A stretch of DNA of 64,000 bases. It comes from a bacterium (GTDB lineage: Bacteria > Bdellovibrionota > Bdellovibrionia > Bdellovibrionales > Bdellovibrionaceae). This document shows, piece after piece, positions 1-8,163 of the stretch. Both the position numbers and the translations under genes were made by a program. Under the pieces are notes generated by a model. That model had not been told where the DNA came from and made no database searches. It was given only the letters and a program-made list of their open reading frames with translations. Location: NCBI GenBank assembly GCA_019752925.1, contig JAIELP010000001.1:62001-126000 (forward strand), in the 5' to 3' direction. The first letter of the stretch is position 1. Every line of letters starts with the position of its first letter.

Positions 1-802
1 CAATCGTCTCAGTATTAAAAAATAAATGATGAGGACTGACCTCGGCAGTTACTCGCAAGCCTTCATTCTTGGCCGCTCGAACTAGCTCTATCGTTTTTGC
101 GCTTGAAACATGAAGGACATGGTATCGAGCCATGGGAAATTTTCTTAAAATCCTGATATCTCGTTCTACCATTTTCCACTCAGGCTCATCGGGGTAAGGA
201 TTTGCATTTAGTTTTATTTGAATTGGTCCAGGAGCCATAGATCCACCATGGCCAAGAAATTCAGCGTGCTGAAGAAGTGGAACGGTTAATTCCTGCAATC
301 GAGAAAATGCGATGGACATCGATTCGTCATCCTGAACGCCAAGACCGTCATTCGTGAATGCTGAGACTCCTGCATTTACCAGCGACTCAAGATCAGTCGA
401 TTGATTCGTATTGAGGTTTTTAGTAATTGCGGCAGACCATAAAACCTTTACGCCAAATTTTTCCTCGTAAGGCAGGACCTCACTTTGACCCTGGCGCAGC
501 ACTTCGACCGAGTCGATTGTGGGGTTCGTGTTTGGCATCGTCAAAATGGCGGAATAGCCACCCTTAAGCGCTGCTAACAAACCAGTTTCTGCAGTTTCCT
601 TATGTGATTGACCTGGTACTCGTAAGTGAACTTGGACATCGACTCCGGACGGAATTAACACCATTCCGCGGAGGTCAATAACAGTTCCGGCGTCACTGAT
701 ATTTTGTTTCATTTGCAAAAGACGACCGTCCTTGATGAGGAGGTCAGTCAAAATAGGCGCTCGATCAGCAGACCAAACTTGCGCATTTCTTAGTACATAC
801 AA
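1..802 (-). CDS. pyrC: Dihydroorotase-like protein, class I (3' end cut by window edge)
   Basis: The protein resembles class I dihydroorotase, which cyclises carbamoyl-aspartate in pyrimidine synthesis. I translated about 267 residues; the C-terminus lies outside the window. Family landmarks are an early RGMVLIPSGVDVQVHLR stretch, KETAETG, MPNTNPTID, a TNDG loop, a QHAE metal histidine and LHVSSA. The usual DxHxH zinc motif reads DVQVH, so the first metal histidine is glutamine. No ATG fits; I chose TTG at 802, the last usable start before the conserved part, with an in-frame stop not far upstream. It is the third gene of a minus-strand run after icd and the DUF6671-like gene. It could be an inactive DHOase-like subunit rather than the enzyme. 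Confidence 0.8.
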   Translation of the reverse strand, partial: MYVLRNAQVWSADRAPILTDLLIKDGRLLQMKQNISDAGTVIDLRGMVLIPSGVDVQVHLRVPGQSHKETAETGLLAALKGGYSAILTMPNTNPTIDSVEVLRQGQSEVLPYEEKFGVKVLWSAAITKNLNTNQSTDLESLVNAGVSAFTNDGLGVQDDESMSIAFSRLQELTVPLLQHAEFLGHGGSMAPGPIQIKLNANPYPDEPEWKMVERDIRILRKFPMARYHVLHVSSAKTIELVRAAKNEGLRVTAEVSPHHLFFNTETI

Positions 803-847
803 GCAGCATTTTTTTATTTTAAAATTTTCAATACTTCACACTCCAGT

Positions 848-1705
848 TTAAGGGTTGCAAAATTCGCAATCGGAAGCTGGAATTGTGCGCATTCCGTCTG
901 GTCTTTCTTTTTGCTCTGAATAACTGCACTTCACGCAGCTCCACAAAACATCTTTTGAAATTCGACTTGGTTCTCCGCAATCGGCGCAAGGAAGTCCTGG
1001 TATTCCTTTGCTTATTGCAAATCCTGGTGTTTTGCATTCAGGACAGAACGAATTCAGAGACTCCATCAACTTCAATCCGGCCTTTTCAATCACTTTCATT
1101 CGAGTAGGATTAAAGTTGGCTCGCATATCCGTACTCAAAATTACTTTTGGTTCGGTGGAAACCTGAAATGCATCTATGATCGCCTGTCCTACAGCTTGAA
1201 GCGTTTGCAGATTTTTAAATACAGTGTCCTTGTTGCCTTTCGGTTTTACAATAATTCCATGTTCTGGAAATCCAATTTGCTTGAGGAATGCATGAAGATC
1301 ATCACGAGGTCCAAATTCAATTTCAGCATGATTGGTATCGGTACTGATCTCCTCGACATAAATTTCTGTGTTTAGTTCTCTATCAACGAATAAAAGTGCT
1401 TCGTGATCACTTTGAACAAAACCAATAAAAGGATGTGGGCCAAAGCTGCCTTCGCTGGCAATCAGGAATCTGGCATCTGGATTCACTTTTGCTGCAGCAA
1501 GGGTCTTGAGTCGCAAAGTTTCTCGAACTCCGGCAACCCTTTCGACTTCTCCACTAAAAGTTCCAAATTTATCCGTGTCCACATTGGCACGAATGCATTT
1601 CAACCCCAAGTCTTTAAGAAGTGGAGCCAAAACTTTCTCTTTAGAATGTTTAGTGGCGAAAAACACGCGTTCGCCACTAAATGGATGCTTATTGTCCTTG
1701 TCCAA
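848..1705 (-). CDS. DUF6671-like protein with C-terminal zinc ribbon
   Basis: About 285 residues. The N-terminal part has FFATKHSKE, FGTFSGEVER and ASEGSFGPHP stretches that I associate with the DUF6671 family, function unknown. The C-terminus carries four CxxC pairs (CPEC, CADC, CVKC and CEFC), which suggests two zinc knuckles. TTG at 1705 is chosen because it overlaps the end of icd by only 17 bp and has an AAAAGG stretch upstream; an ATG at 1762 would overlap icd by 74 bp. Tight overlap with icd and 45 bp to pyrC suggest co-transcription. The family name is from memory and is less certain than the gene itself. Confidence 0.75.
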   Translation of the reverse strand: MDKDNKHPFSGERVFFATKHSKEKVLAPLLKDLGLKCIRANVDTDKFGTFSGEVERVAGVRETLRLKTLAAAKVNPDARFLIASEGSFGPHPFIGFVQSDHEALLFVDRELNTEIYVEEISTDTNHAEIEFGPRDDLHAFLKQIGFPEHGIIVKPKGNKDTVFKNLQTLQAVGQAIIDAFQVSTEPKVILSTDMRANFNPTRMKVIEKAGLKLMESLNSFCPECKTPGFAISKGIPGLPCADCGEPSRISKDVLWSCVKCSYSEQKERPDGMRTIPASDCEFCNP

Positions 1706-3137
1706 GCGAGTAGCCTTTTTCGCCGTCAAAAAGATAAAGATTTTCTGTTTTGATAACGTCAATATTTGTCTGGCTTAACTCCCGCATGAGCATCCACAAA
1801 ACTCCGTGATTGCTGATGCCGCCATCTTTTGTAAGCAATCGGCAGCGCCAATGATCAGTTTTGAAGGTTTCTTTCATTCCTTGCGGATAAACTTTCACAC
1901 CGCGATTAGTGATCATTTGAAGAGTCAGTGGCAAATTTTTAATTGCAGAATTAAGTCTTTCTGCCAATAGATCAGGATTTCGGTTGTCTTCTTGAACAAA
2001 GACATCAACCCCGACAAGTTCTTTCTTAGCAATATGCGCGTTCTTTTTTTCATACTTGAGGTGCAGGGGTGCCTCATCGGAATACTTCACATTTTGGAGT
2101 TTTGTTGGTTCCTCGCCCAGACGTTTTGAAACTGCAATAGCAAATTCTTTCGTGCCGACTTTTTGTTTGCTGACTCCTTCACGGAAAAGGTCGTAAGTGT
2201 GAATGCCGTCTTCCATGGTTTTTAGCCAAGCATTATGAACTTTTTGAGCAACTGTGCCTTGGCCCATGTGAACAAGCATTTGGACAGACGCCAATATCAG
2301 GCCACTTGGGTTAGCAAGGTTTTGTCCGGCTCTTCTTGGTGCTGACCCGTGGATGGCTTCAAACATCGAGCAGTTTTCCCCGATATTCGAAGAACCCGCA
2401 AGACCAACTGATCCCGCAATCTGCGCCGCAACGTCGCTTAATATATCGCCGTAAAGGTTTGGCATGACAATGACGTCGAAAACTTCTGGAGTATCTGCCA
2501 TTTTTGCAGCCCCGATATCAACGATCCAATGTTCCTTTTCAAGTGATGGATATTCGGCTCCAATTTCATCAAAGACTTTATGAAAAAGACCATCCGTCAT
2601 TTTCATAATATTATCTTTAGTAAAGCAGGTCACTTTTTTGCGACCGGCGCGTTTTGCATATTCAAAAGCGTACCGGACGATTTTTTCACATCCAGGTCGT
2701 GTAATGAGCTTCAAGCACTGATAAACTTCATCCGTTTGTCGATGCTCGATCCCCGCATAAAGATCCTCTTCATTTTCACGGATAATGACTAAGTCCATGC
2801 TTGGATGTTTTGTTTTCACGAATGGAGCGTAAGAACGGCAAGGGCGAACATTGGCGTAGAGCCCAAGAGACTTTCTGACCGTGACATTCAAGCTCTTGAA
2901 GCCACCTCCTTGCGGAGTGGTAATTGGTGCCTTTAAGAAGATCTTGTTGTCCACCAGCTTATTCCAAGAAGAATCTTCGATCCCGGCATTAAGCCCACGG
3001 CTGTAAACCTTCTCACCGATTTCAACTGTGTCGATTGCAAAGTTTGCTCCGGCGGCTTCAAGTACATTCAAAGTTGCTGCCATTATTTCCGGTCCAATGC
3101 CGTCTCCGTGAGCAACAGTAATTCTTGGTGTTGTCAT
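1689..3137 (-). CDS. icd: NADP-dependent isocitrate dehydrogenase, long form
   Basis: Oxidative decarboxylation of isocitrate to 2-oxoglutarate in the TCA cycle. The 482-residue protein begins with the beta-decarboxylating dehydrogenase signature HGDGIGPEI (10-18), followed by substrate-binding SLNVTVRKSLG (82-92) and the RENEEDLYAGIEH block (about 120-132). Later come NLYGDILSD, which carries metal-binding aspartates, and HGSAPRRAGQ at the cofactor site. It is about 140 residues longer than the core; the C-terminal extension matches the Thermus/Rickettsia-type enzymes. The upstream GATCTCCTT (plus strand) gives an AAGGAGATC ribosome site for ATG 3137. NADP rather than NAD preference is inferred from subfamily. 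Confidence 0.92.
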   Translation of the reverse strand: MTTPRITVAHGDGIGPEIMAATLNVLEAAGANFAIDTVEIGEKVYSRGLNAGIEDSSWNKLVDNKIFLKAPITTPQGGGFKSLNVTVRKSLGLYANVRPCRSYAPFVKTKHPSMDLVIIRENEEDLYAGIEHRQTDEVYQCLKLITRPGCEKIVRYAFEYAKRAGRKKVTCFTKDNIMKMTDGLFHKVFDEIGAEYPSLEKEHWIVDIGAAKMADTPEVFDVIVMPNLYGDILSDVAAQIAGSVGLAGSSNIGENCSMFEAIHGSAPRRAGQNLANPSGLILASVQMLVHMGQGTVAQKVHNAWLKTMEDGIHTYDLFREGVSKQKVGTKEFAIAVSKRLGEEPTKLQNVKYSDEAPLHLKYEKKNAHIAKKELVGVDVFVQEDNRNPDLLAERLNSAIKNLPLTLQMITNRGVKVYPQGMKETFKTDHWRCRLLTKDGGISNHGVLWMLMRELSQTNIDVIKTENLYLFDGEKGYSLGQGQ

Positions 3138-3186
3138 TTTGTGATCTCCTTATATTCACTCATTCTAGGTTATTTCCATAATTATT

Positions 3187-3230
3187 AAAAATAGATAATA
3201 TAGTTGAATGACATCATAAAAACAGATAAT
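3187..3230. promoter_or_regulatory. Paired direct repeats between icd and the LysR gene
   Basis: AAAAATAGATAAT (3187-3199) and AAAAACAGATAAT (3218-3230) are 12/13 identical and start 31 bp apart, about three helical turns, in the 101-bp space between divergent starts at 3137 and 3239. This position fits a regulator-binding site acting on both genes, for example for the adjacent LysR protein. Binding is inference. Confidence 0.45.
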
Positions 3231-3238
3231 GTCTGAGT

Positions 3239-4129
3239 ATGCAGAGACTTAATCACCACCATCTCTACGTATTTTGGATGTTTGCAAGAACATCCAGTTT
3301 CACAAAAACCGCAGAATCGCTATCGATTGCACAGTCAGCCGTGACTTCGCAAGTTAAACTCCTCGAAGAAGTCTTGGGGCTAAGTTTGATTGATCGAACG
3401 AACCCAAGACGACCTCAAATTACTGATGAGGGACGCAGGGTCCTGGAATACGCCGATTCTATTTTTGAATCCAGCCGTGAACTCATCAACTGGGCGACGA
3501 AGGGATCACTTCCTAAAAAACGATCCATTCGCGTGGGAGCCATCTCGGGACTTTCGAGGAATTTTCAATTTGAATTTATCGAGCCCCTTCTCAAAGAGGT
3601 AGATGTCAAATTTGATATTACAACCGGAGACCAGGACAACCTGATCCAAATGCTGAGTGAACACCAGCTCGATGTCGTTTTAACATCGCGCAATGCAGAC
3701 CCTGATCACAAAACACAATTGCATTCACACGTCATGAAGCGATCTCCATTGCTTTTTGTCATTGGCAAAAAATCGAAAGCAAAAAGAAGAATGGATTTGA
3801 ATTCCATTTTGCAGACTCATTCATTGTTCATTCCAGGTCGACATTTTGAAGCGAAGCCGGAGCTAGACGCCTATCTTGAGAAGTTTAAGGGGACAAGGAT
3901 TGCGGGGGAAGTAGATGACGTTGCGCTGCTTCGAATTTTAGCGATCCGTTCAGGGGAAGTCGTTGTCATGCCAGAGATGGGCATCCGAAATGACATTGAG
4001 TCTGGCGACGTCGAGGTTCTTTTAAAGATGGCGCCTGTCGAACAAAGATTTTATGCGATCACGCGACAAAAAAAGGAACCAAATGCGGATGTTCGATTTC
4101 TTATCGCTAAGATGAAGCAGGAGTATTGA
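3239..4129 (+). CDS. LysR-family transcriptional regulator (NhaR-like)
   Basis: A 296-residue LysR-type regulator. The N-terminus LNHHHLYVFWMFARTSSFTK followed by SIAQSAVTSQVKLLEE is a winged HTH (about 5-64). The rest is a periplasmic-binding-protein-like effector domain. The LNHHHLYVFW opening is typical of the NhaR branch, which in enterics responds to sodium, though the ligand here is unknown. It is divergent from icd with a 101-bp shared promoter region, so it may control icd and/or itself. The ATG is the first codon of the conserved family start. Confidence 0.85.
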   Translation: MQRLNHHHLYVFWMFARTSSFTKTAESLSIAQSAVTSQVKLLEEVLGLSLIDRTNPRRPQITDEGRRVLEYADSIFESSRELINWATKGSLPKKRSIRVGAISGLSRNFQFEFIEPLLKEVDVKFDITTGDQDNLIQMLSEHQLDVVLTSRNADPDHKTQLHSHVMKRSPLLFVIGKKSKAKRRMDLNSILQTHSLFIPGRHFEAKPELDAYLEKFKGTRIAGEVDDVALLRILAIRSGEVVVMPEMGIRNDIESGDVEVLLKMAPVEQRFYAITRQKKEPNADVRFLIAKMKQEY

Positions 4130-4315
4130 ACCACAGGATATAATTCAGGAATATCTTCTTACACTCATCTATGAAATAATGGCCATTGTTTCAATGCACA
4201 ATACCAGGGAATATTGCTCATTGAAAAAAATTGTATTTCGGATGTTTGTCGAGATTGTCTAAAACTAATTTCAATTAAACTGACGCATTCTATAATAATA
4301 AGGTTTAATTAAAAG

Positions 4316-5491
4316 ATGAAGACACTTAATTTCGAAGACAAATTTGGCCTTCTTGCAGCTTGTGAAAAGTTTGGTGGCGAAAACTATCTTACGGAAACTT
4401 GGGCCTGGATTTTAAAGAACAATCAAATATTGCTTACATCTTATATTCGAGAATTGTTTGATGTCCAAATCACTGACCGTTCTTTCAATATACTTACGCA
4501 AAAGTACGCTCGGACAGATTCGAATACTGGCTATATCGATTTAGTGATAACCACCTCAGAGTATTGTTTTATTTATGAGCACAAAATCAATCACTCTTTT
4601 GAAGAAGCTCAAATTCTTAAGTATATCGAATGGGCTAAGTCTAAGGGTTATCCTACAGAAAAAATTATGTCGGCAACAGTCTCAGGTTACTTCATCAATC
4701 ATGAGGAGACCGTTAAAGATTCAAAAAATATAATTGTCAATTATCTGTGGCATGAAATTTTCAAATTTCTTGATAAAAAAATTGAAACTGAAAAGTTTAC
4801 GGAGACTGAAAAGTTTGTTCTTAGATGTTTTCAAAATTTACTGATTAAAAATGAACTTACTTGGGAAGAGACAGAGGTCAGCATGGAAGGCTTAAAAAAT
4901 TATTACGCCGCACTTGAGGTAAATCGAAGTTTACGCGATATGTTTACTCATATTAAAGAACAATATGATTGGAAGAATGTATATGAATTATTTCCTCGGT
5001 CAGGCGGTAAAAAACGTCCTCCCAAAACACCTATGGAGCGATGGGGAAGGATTGGCATTGATTTAGATAGAGAAATTGGATGGACACCATCAATTTTCAT
5101 AGGAGTTTTAACCGACACTAAAGATCATAAGGTTCATCCAAGCAGCCCTGAACTTGGCCCTGATTTCTGTTTGATTATCGACATTGATAAAAACCGTTTC
5201 GGCGATTTTGACTTAAGTAATGAATATATAAATCTAAAGTCGGATATGCAAAAGTGGGTTAATGAAAATGGAGACGGTTGGAAATTTTATGATCATCTAA
5301 AGGAAGCTACTGGAAGTCCTAACCTCTGGCATCCGCTGTACATTCGAAAACCACTTTATAAAATACTTGAAGATTCAGTAACGCCAGAGGAACAACGAAA
5401 GAAAATTGAAGTTGCTATGACACTGCTTTTAAATGCAATACTAAATAAATCATCGTTTCTTAAAATGAAAAAATCTTTTTCAGAAAACTAA
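4316..5491 (+). CDS. PD-(D/E)XK nuclease family protein
   Basis: 391 residues. The fold signature is visible: YIDLVI with D75, then YEHK giving E88-x-K90, and Q99-I-L-K-Y103, a RecB-like QxxxY element. This arrangement matches the PD-(D/E)XK_4-type nucleases often seen in accessory regions. No helicase or methylase domain is present. The gene is AT-rich and stands 186 bp downstream of the LysR gene, in a block of unfamiliar genes. A second gene follows after 15 bp, so the two probably form one unit. A role in defence against foreign DNA is inference from the fold and setting. Confidence 0.7.
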   Translation: MKTLNFEDKFGLLAACEKFGGENYLTETWAWILKNNQILLTSYIRELFDVQITDRSFNILTQKYARTDSNTGYIDLVITTSEYCFIYEHKINHSFEEAQILKYIEWAKSKGYPTEKIMSATVSGYFINHEETVKDSKNIIVNYLWHEIFKFLDKKIETEKFTETEKFVLRCFQNLLIKNELTWEETEVSMEGLKNYYAALEVNRSLRDMFTHIKEQYDWKNVYELFPRSGGKKRPPKTPMERWGRIGIDLDREIGWTPSIFIGVLTDTKDHKVHPSSPELGPDFCLIIDIDKNRFGDFDLSNEYINLKSDMQKWVNENGDGWKFYDHLKEATGSPNLWHPLYIRKPLYKILEDSVTPEEQRKKIEVAMTLLLNAILNKSSFLKMKKSFSEN

Positions 5492-5506
5492 ATATAAGGA
5501 TGCTCA

Positions 5507-6259
5507 TTGAAATTTTCCGTACAAGACAAAGAAGTATTCGAAAAATTAGACAAAGAGTTTGAACTTAATCAAAAAATTCAAAATTCATTTGAAGAATTCC
5601 ATCTTGTAAAACAATGGCATCGACTGCAAAGCTATTTAAGACATAATTTAGATTTGATAAAAAATGAAATGAGCTCTATCAAATGTAATGATGATGGTGT
5701 TCTATCTCAAGATTCGGTTGTAATGTTTTATGATCGAATCAATTTTCATGTATTTAATTTTTTGAACACAGCTTATGCATTCAGACAGTCATTGTTTTTA
5801 CCAAAAGAGCCCTCATTTAACTGGAAATCAAAAGAAAAATTTGATGTTAAGGCAACTGATTTTAAAAATATGTATTCTCAAAAAATCGTCATTGGAATTA
5901 GAAGCAGAATCAAATCAGGCCTACAGTTAGATAGCACACTAAACTATGAGGTGCGTACTATTCATCATCCAAGGGGGGATGGCTTTGAAATTGGCTTTGA
6001 TTTAGCGACTTCAGATTGGGAAAAAATTAAATCGGAATTGAACGCATCCAATAAAATAATTTTTGATGCCAGTAAAAGTAAAAATCGCTTGTTAGATATA
6101 TTTGAACTTTTTGTATCTGACGCAGAAAAGGTTCTAACAGATATGGAAAGCATTTTTAATGAAGTATTCAGTCAAAAGATCAAAGACAACACTGAGCTAA
6201 AAGCAGAACTGGCTGAAGTAGAGCGCTACTTTTCGGATAAAGGATTTCATAGACTGTAG
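5507..6259 (+). CDS. Hypothetical protein, partner of the PD-(D/E)XK nuclease
   Basis: 250 residues, not recognised. TTG at 5507 is used as start because AAGGA lies about 8 bp upstream and no ATG fits better. The protein is charged and largely helical, with no signal peptide or membrane segment. A short central part around FEIGFDLATSDW may be a beta region, and the last 60 residues look like a coiled coil. It lies 15 bp after the nuclease gene and shares its low GC, so they are probably co-expressed. Confidence 0.6.
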   Translation: MKFSVQDKEVFEKLDKEFELNQKIQNSFEEFHLVKQWHRLQSYLRHNLDLIKNEMSSIKCNDDGVLSQDSVVMFYDRINFHVFNFLNTAYAFRQSLFLPKEPSFNWKSKEKFDVKATDFKNMYSQKIVIGIRSRIKSGLQLDSTLNYEVRTIHHPRGDGFEIGFDLATSDWEKIKSELNASNKIIFDASKSKNRLLDIFELFVSDAEKVLTDMESIFNEVFSQKIKDNTELKAELAEVERYFSDKGFHRL

Positions 6260-6393
6260 AGTCTTTTGTTTTTTGGTCTTAACTAAACAGTAATCTAAAA
6301 TAGACTTGTTGCGTTACGTCGTCAGATAATAAGTACTTGTAATTATTGACAATGCTTAAAATTCCTTCAGACTTTTATCTAGGAGGAATGGCA

Positions 6394-6909
6394 ATGACTG
6401 CAATTCAAATCGAATACGCTCAATTAGAAGGATTTATCACCGCGCTCCAAAAGCACCGCAATGGGCGCACCCACTATCGACTTAAACACAAGAAAGGTGA
6501 AGCTTCGTTTGTAACCGCACAGGTTATTGATGGGATAGTTGGATTAAAAGGTCGAATAACGGGACCACATCAAAACCACGCGTCCTATTTGGTAAAGATA
6601 GGATCTGCGAAGCAAGTATTAATAAAAATTGATCTTGAAGATCCAACTGGGATCTACACTATCGATCAAGCTTACAACGATATTTTTTCCTCTGTAAAAC
6701 AGATGATGAAAAGTGCTGATAAGAAAGCTGATTTTTCAGCGGGTCGTGATACCAGTCGACTCGAAGGCTTTTATATTAAAAGCACTGGTAAAAATAAAGT
6801 CGGTGTAGACGGAAAAGAAACTTTAGCATTGGCCTTAGAAACTGAAAATATTAGTAAGGATTTTCATGACCATTGCATAGAGGTCGGCTTCACAATGGAA
6901 CATTATTAA
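6394..6909 (+). CDS. Hypothetical protein
   Basis: About 171 residues, not recognised. AGGAGGA (6381-6387) lies 6 bp before ATG 6394, which I prefer over ATG 6388 (too close) and ATG 6346 (no ribosome site). The protein begins TAIQIEYAQLEGFI and has a basic first third (HRNGRTHYRLKHKKGE) followed by mixed alpha/beta sequence. There is no signal peptide. It ends exactly where the convergent zinc-ribbon gene ends. Confidence 0.55.
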   Translation: MTAIQIEYAQLEGFITALQKHRNGRTHYRLKHKKGEASFVTAQVIDGIVGLKGRITGPHQNHASYLVKIGSAKQVLIKIDLEDPTGIYTIDQAYNDIFSSVKQMMKSADKKADFSAGRDTSRLEGFYIKSTGKNKVGVDGKETLALALETENISKDFHDHCIEVGFTMEHY

Positions 6910-7143
6910 TTAGCTAAGAACACTTTTCCAGAAAGTATCTGTTTTTTGGTCTCGGGGCGTGAGTACCACGCCTACATATCCAGATCCGCATTCGTGAGTC
7001 TCACTTGCGATACCTGCACAATCTTTTGTTAAGATTGGGAGTTTAATTTCGAATTGACCCTTACATTTAGGGCAGTGATACACATCTTTTTCAAGTTTGT
7101 GTTTTAAAATCCATTCATCGGTTTCGGAATTAACGTATATCAC
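6910..7143 (-). CDS. Small zinc-ribbon protein
   Basis: About 77 residues. CPKC and a later C...HEC arrangement suggest one zinc-binding knuckle. GTG at 7143 is chosen because AAGGAAGG precedes it by a few bases and the upstream gene's stop codon lies just before it. It follows the ribbon-helix-helix gene with almost no gap, so the pair is an operon. A small DNA-binding or toxin-type role is possible, but nothing in the sequence proves it. Confidence 0.55.
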   Translation of the reverse strand: MIYVNSETDEWILKHKLEKDVYHCPKCKGQFEIKLPILTKDCAGIASETHECGSGYVGVVLTPRDQKTDTFWKSVLS

Positions 7144-7145
7144 GC

Positions 7146-7358
7146 TTAACCTTCCTTGTTTTCTAAGGCCCAAATAAAAATTCTTCGGACTAAGTCGTTC
7201 ACGCTTCCTTCATTAGTTTCACTCTTAGACTCTTCGGCCCAATCATTCAGACTCTTTAATAGTTCCGCTGGCAGGCGAAAACTCGTTGTTTTGTAAACGA
7301 TTTTTTCGTCAGGCTGATATGCCAACTTCTTTTTTGGTTTCTTAATATTCACCTTCAC
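7146..7358 (-). CDS. Ribbon-helix-helix-like small regulator
   Basis: 70 residues. A basic tail (KKPKKKLAYQ) is followed by TTSFRLPAELLKSLNDWAEE, which looks like the beta strand and first helix of a ribbon-helix-helix domain, then SVNDLVRRIFIWALE as the second helix. Such proteins often regulate their own operon or act as antitoxins. The palindrome 15 bp upstream supports autoregulation. It is first in a two-gene minus-strand operon with the zinc-ribbon protein. Confidence 0.6.
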   Translation of the reverse strand: MKVNIKKPKKKLAYQPDEKIVYKTTSFRLPAELLKSLNDWAEESKSETNEGSVNDLVRRIFIWALENKEG

Positions 7359-7372
7359 TTTTACAGTATAAT

Positions 7373-7388
7373 ATATATTATAATATAT
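7373..7388. promoter_or_regulatory. 16-bp perfect palindrome, candidate operator
   Basis: ATATATTATAATATAT is its own reverse complement. It lies between divergent starts at 7358 (ribbon-helix-helix protein) and 7402 (HTH protein) and overlaps likely -10 sequences for both. Being all A/T it could also be chance or a bidirectional promoter. Confidence 0.4.
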
Positions 7389-7401
7389 GCTAGGAGTTTT
7401 T

Positions 7402-7671
7402 ATGGCTCGTTATAAACGGGGTACTACGCCAAAACTAAACGAAACAACTATTAAAGAAATTGCTGCCGCAATTCGAAATGGAGTTACAATCGAAAAAGCC
7501 TCCAGTGATTGCGGCATTTCAAAAGACACGCTTTACAGATGGCTTGATGCGCGTGATGGTAGGTACTCAACCCCTCTTATCATTGAATTCAAACGTGAAG
7601 TTGAATCTGCAATGGAAGAGGCGCGATTAAAGAATCTCGGACTTTTCAGAACTCCCGATTTAACTTTTTAG
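7402..7671 (+). CDS. HTH protein, possibly truncated at its C-terminus
   Basis: 89 residues with a helix-turn-helix (about 17-50: IKEIAAAIRNGVTIEKAS then GISKDTLYRWL). This type occurs in phage small-terminase and transposase-like proteins. AGGAG lies upstream of ATG 7402. Relatives I know continue after the EEARLKNLG region, whereas this one stops in FRTPDLTF and overlaps the 3' end of the opposite recombinase-like gene by 12 bp. It may therefore have been cut by insertion of the element on its right. Confidence 0.5.
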   Translation: MARYKRGTTPKLNETTIKEIAAAIRNGVTIEKASSDCGISKDTLYRWLDARDGRYSTPLIIEFKREVESAMEEARLKNLGLFRTPDLTF

Positions 7672-8163
7672 TGTTGATTGTTGAATGCAATTGTAAACCG
7701 TCTTTATGTGCCACTGAGCACCTACCTTGCGGCAAGGAATGTGTAACCTATTAAGCTCCTCAACGATTTGTCTAATTGAAAAGCCCTGGCCCTTTAACAT
7801 TCGGATTTTATCTAGGGCCGCCTGCTCTGATTCATGTTTTAAGAGCTGACCCTCTATGCGTTGAAATCCAAACTTAACCTGTTCATTGATCAGTCGGTCT
7901 TTGGTTCTCAAAGGGATCTTCATAAACAATAAATGACGCCGAACCGTCTTCCAGGAGGAAACTGTTTCGGCGGCAATTTCCTGCAAACTAAGCCCCTCTT
8001 CAAGGTACTTCTGGCGGAGGAAATCCTCATTTTTTAGTGACTTTATGGGTGCTAGTTGCGTTATATTGGATATAGGCGTGTGAGGAAAACTGGTTCGCTT
8101 CCGATGGGCGGGACTGAGCCATTTTATTCTCAATACCAGAATCGGTCCGCCGATTACCAACAC
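7660..8163 (-). CDS. Small recombinase-like HTH protein, overlapping the serine recombinase
   Basis: Up to 167 residues from a GTG at 8163, but the true start is uncertain because it overlaps the 3' end of the large serine recombinase by 137 bp in another frame. The recognisable part begins near KNEDFLRQKYLEEGLSLQEI, a helix-turn-helix. It ends with GFSIRQIVEELNRLHIP and KTVYNCI, which resembles the 'Recombinase' domain of large serine recombinases. It is a relative of the protein at 42009-42461, sharing NE(D/E)FLRQ, the HTH and the C-terminal element. It may arise by re-initiation or frameshifting from the recombinase mRNA. Confidence 0.55.
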   Translation of the reverse strand: MLVIGGPILVLRIKWLSPAHRKRTSFPHTPISNITQLAPIKSLKNEDFLRQKYLEEGLSLQEIAAETVSSWKTVRRHLLFMKIPLRTKDRLINEQVKFGFQRIEGQLLKHESEQAALDKIRMLKGQGFSIRQIVEELNRLHIPCRKVGAQWHIKTVYNCIQQSTLKS

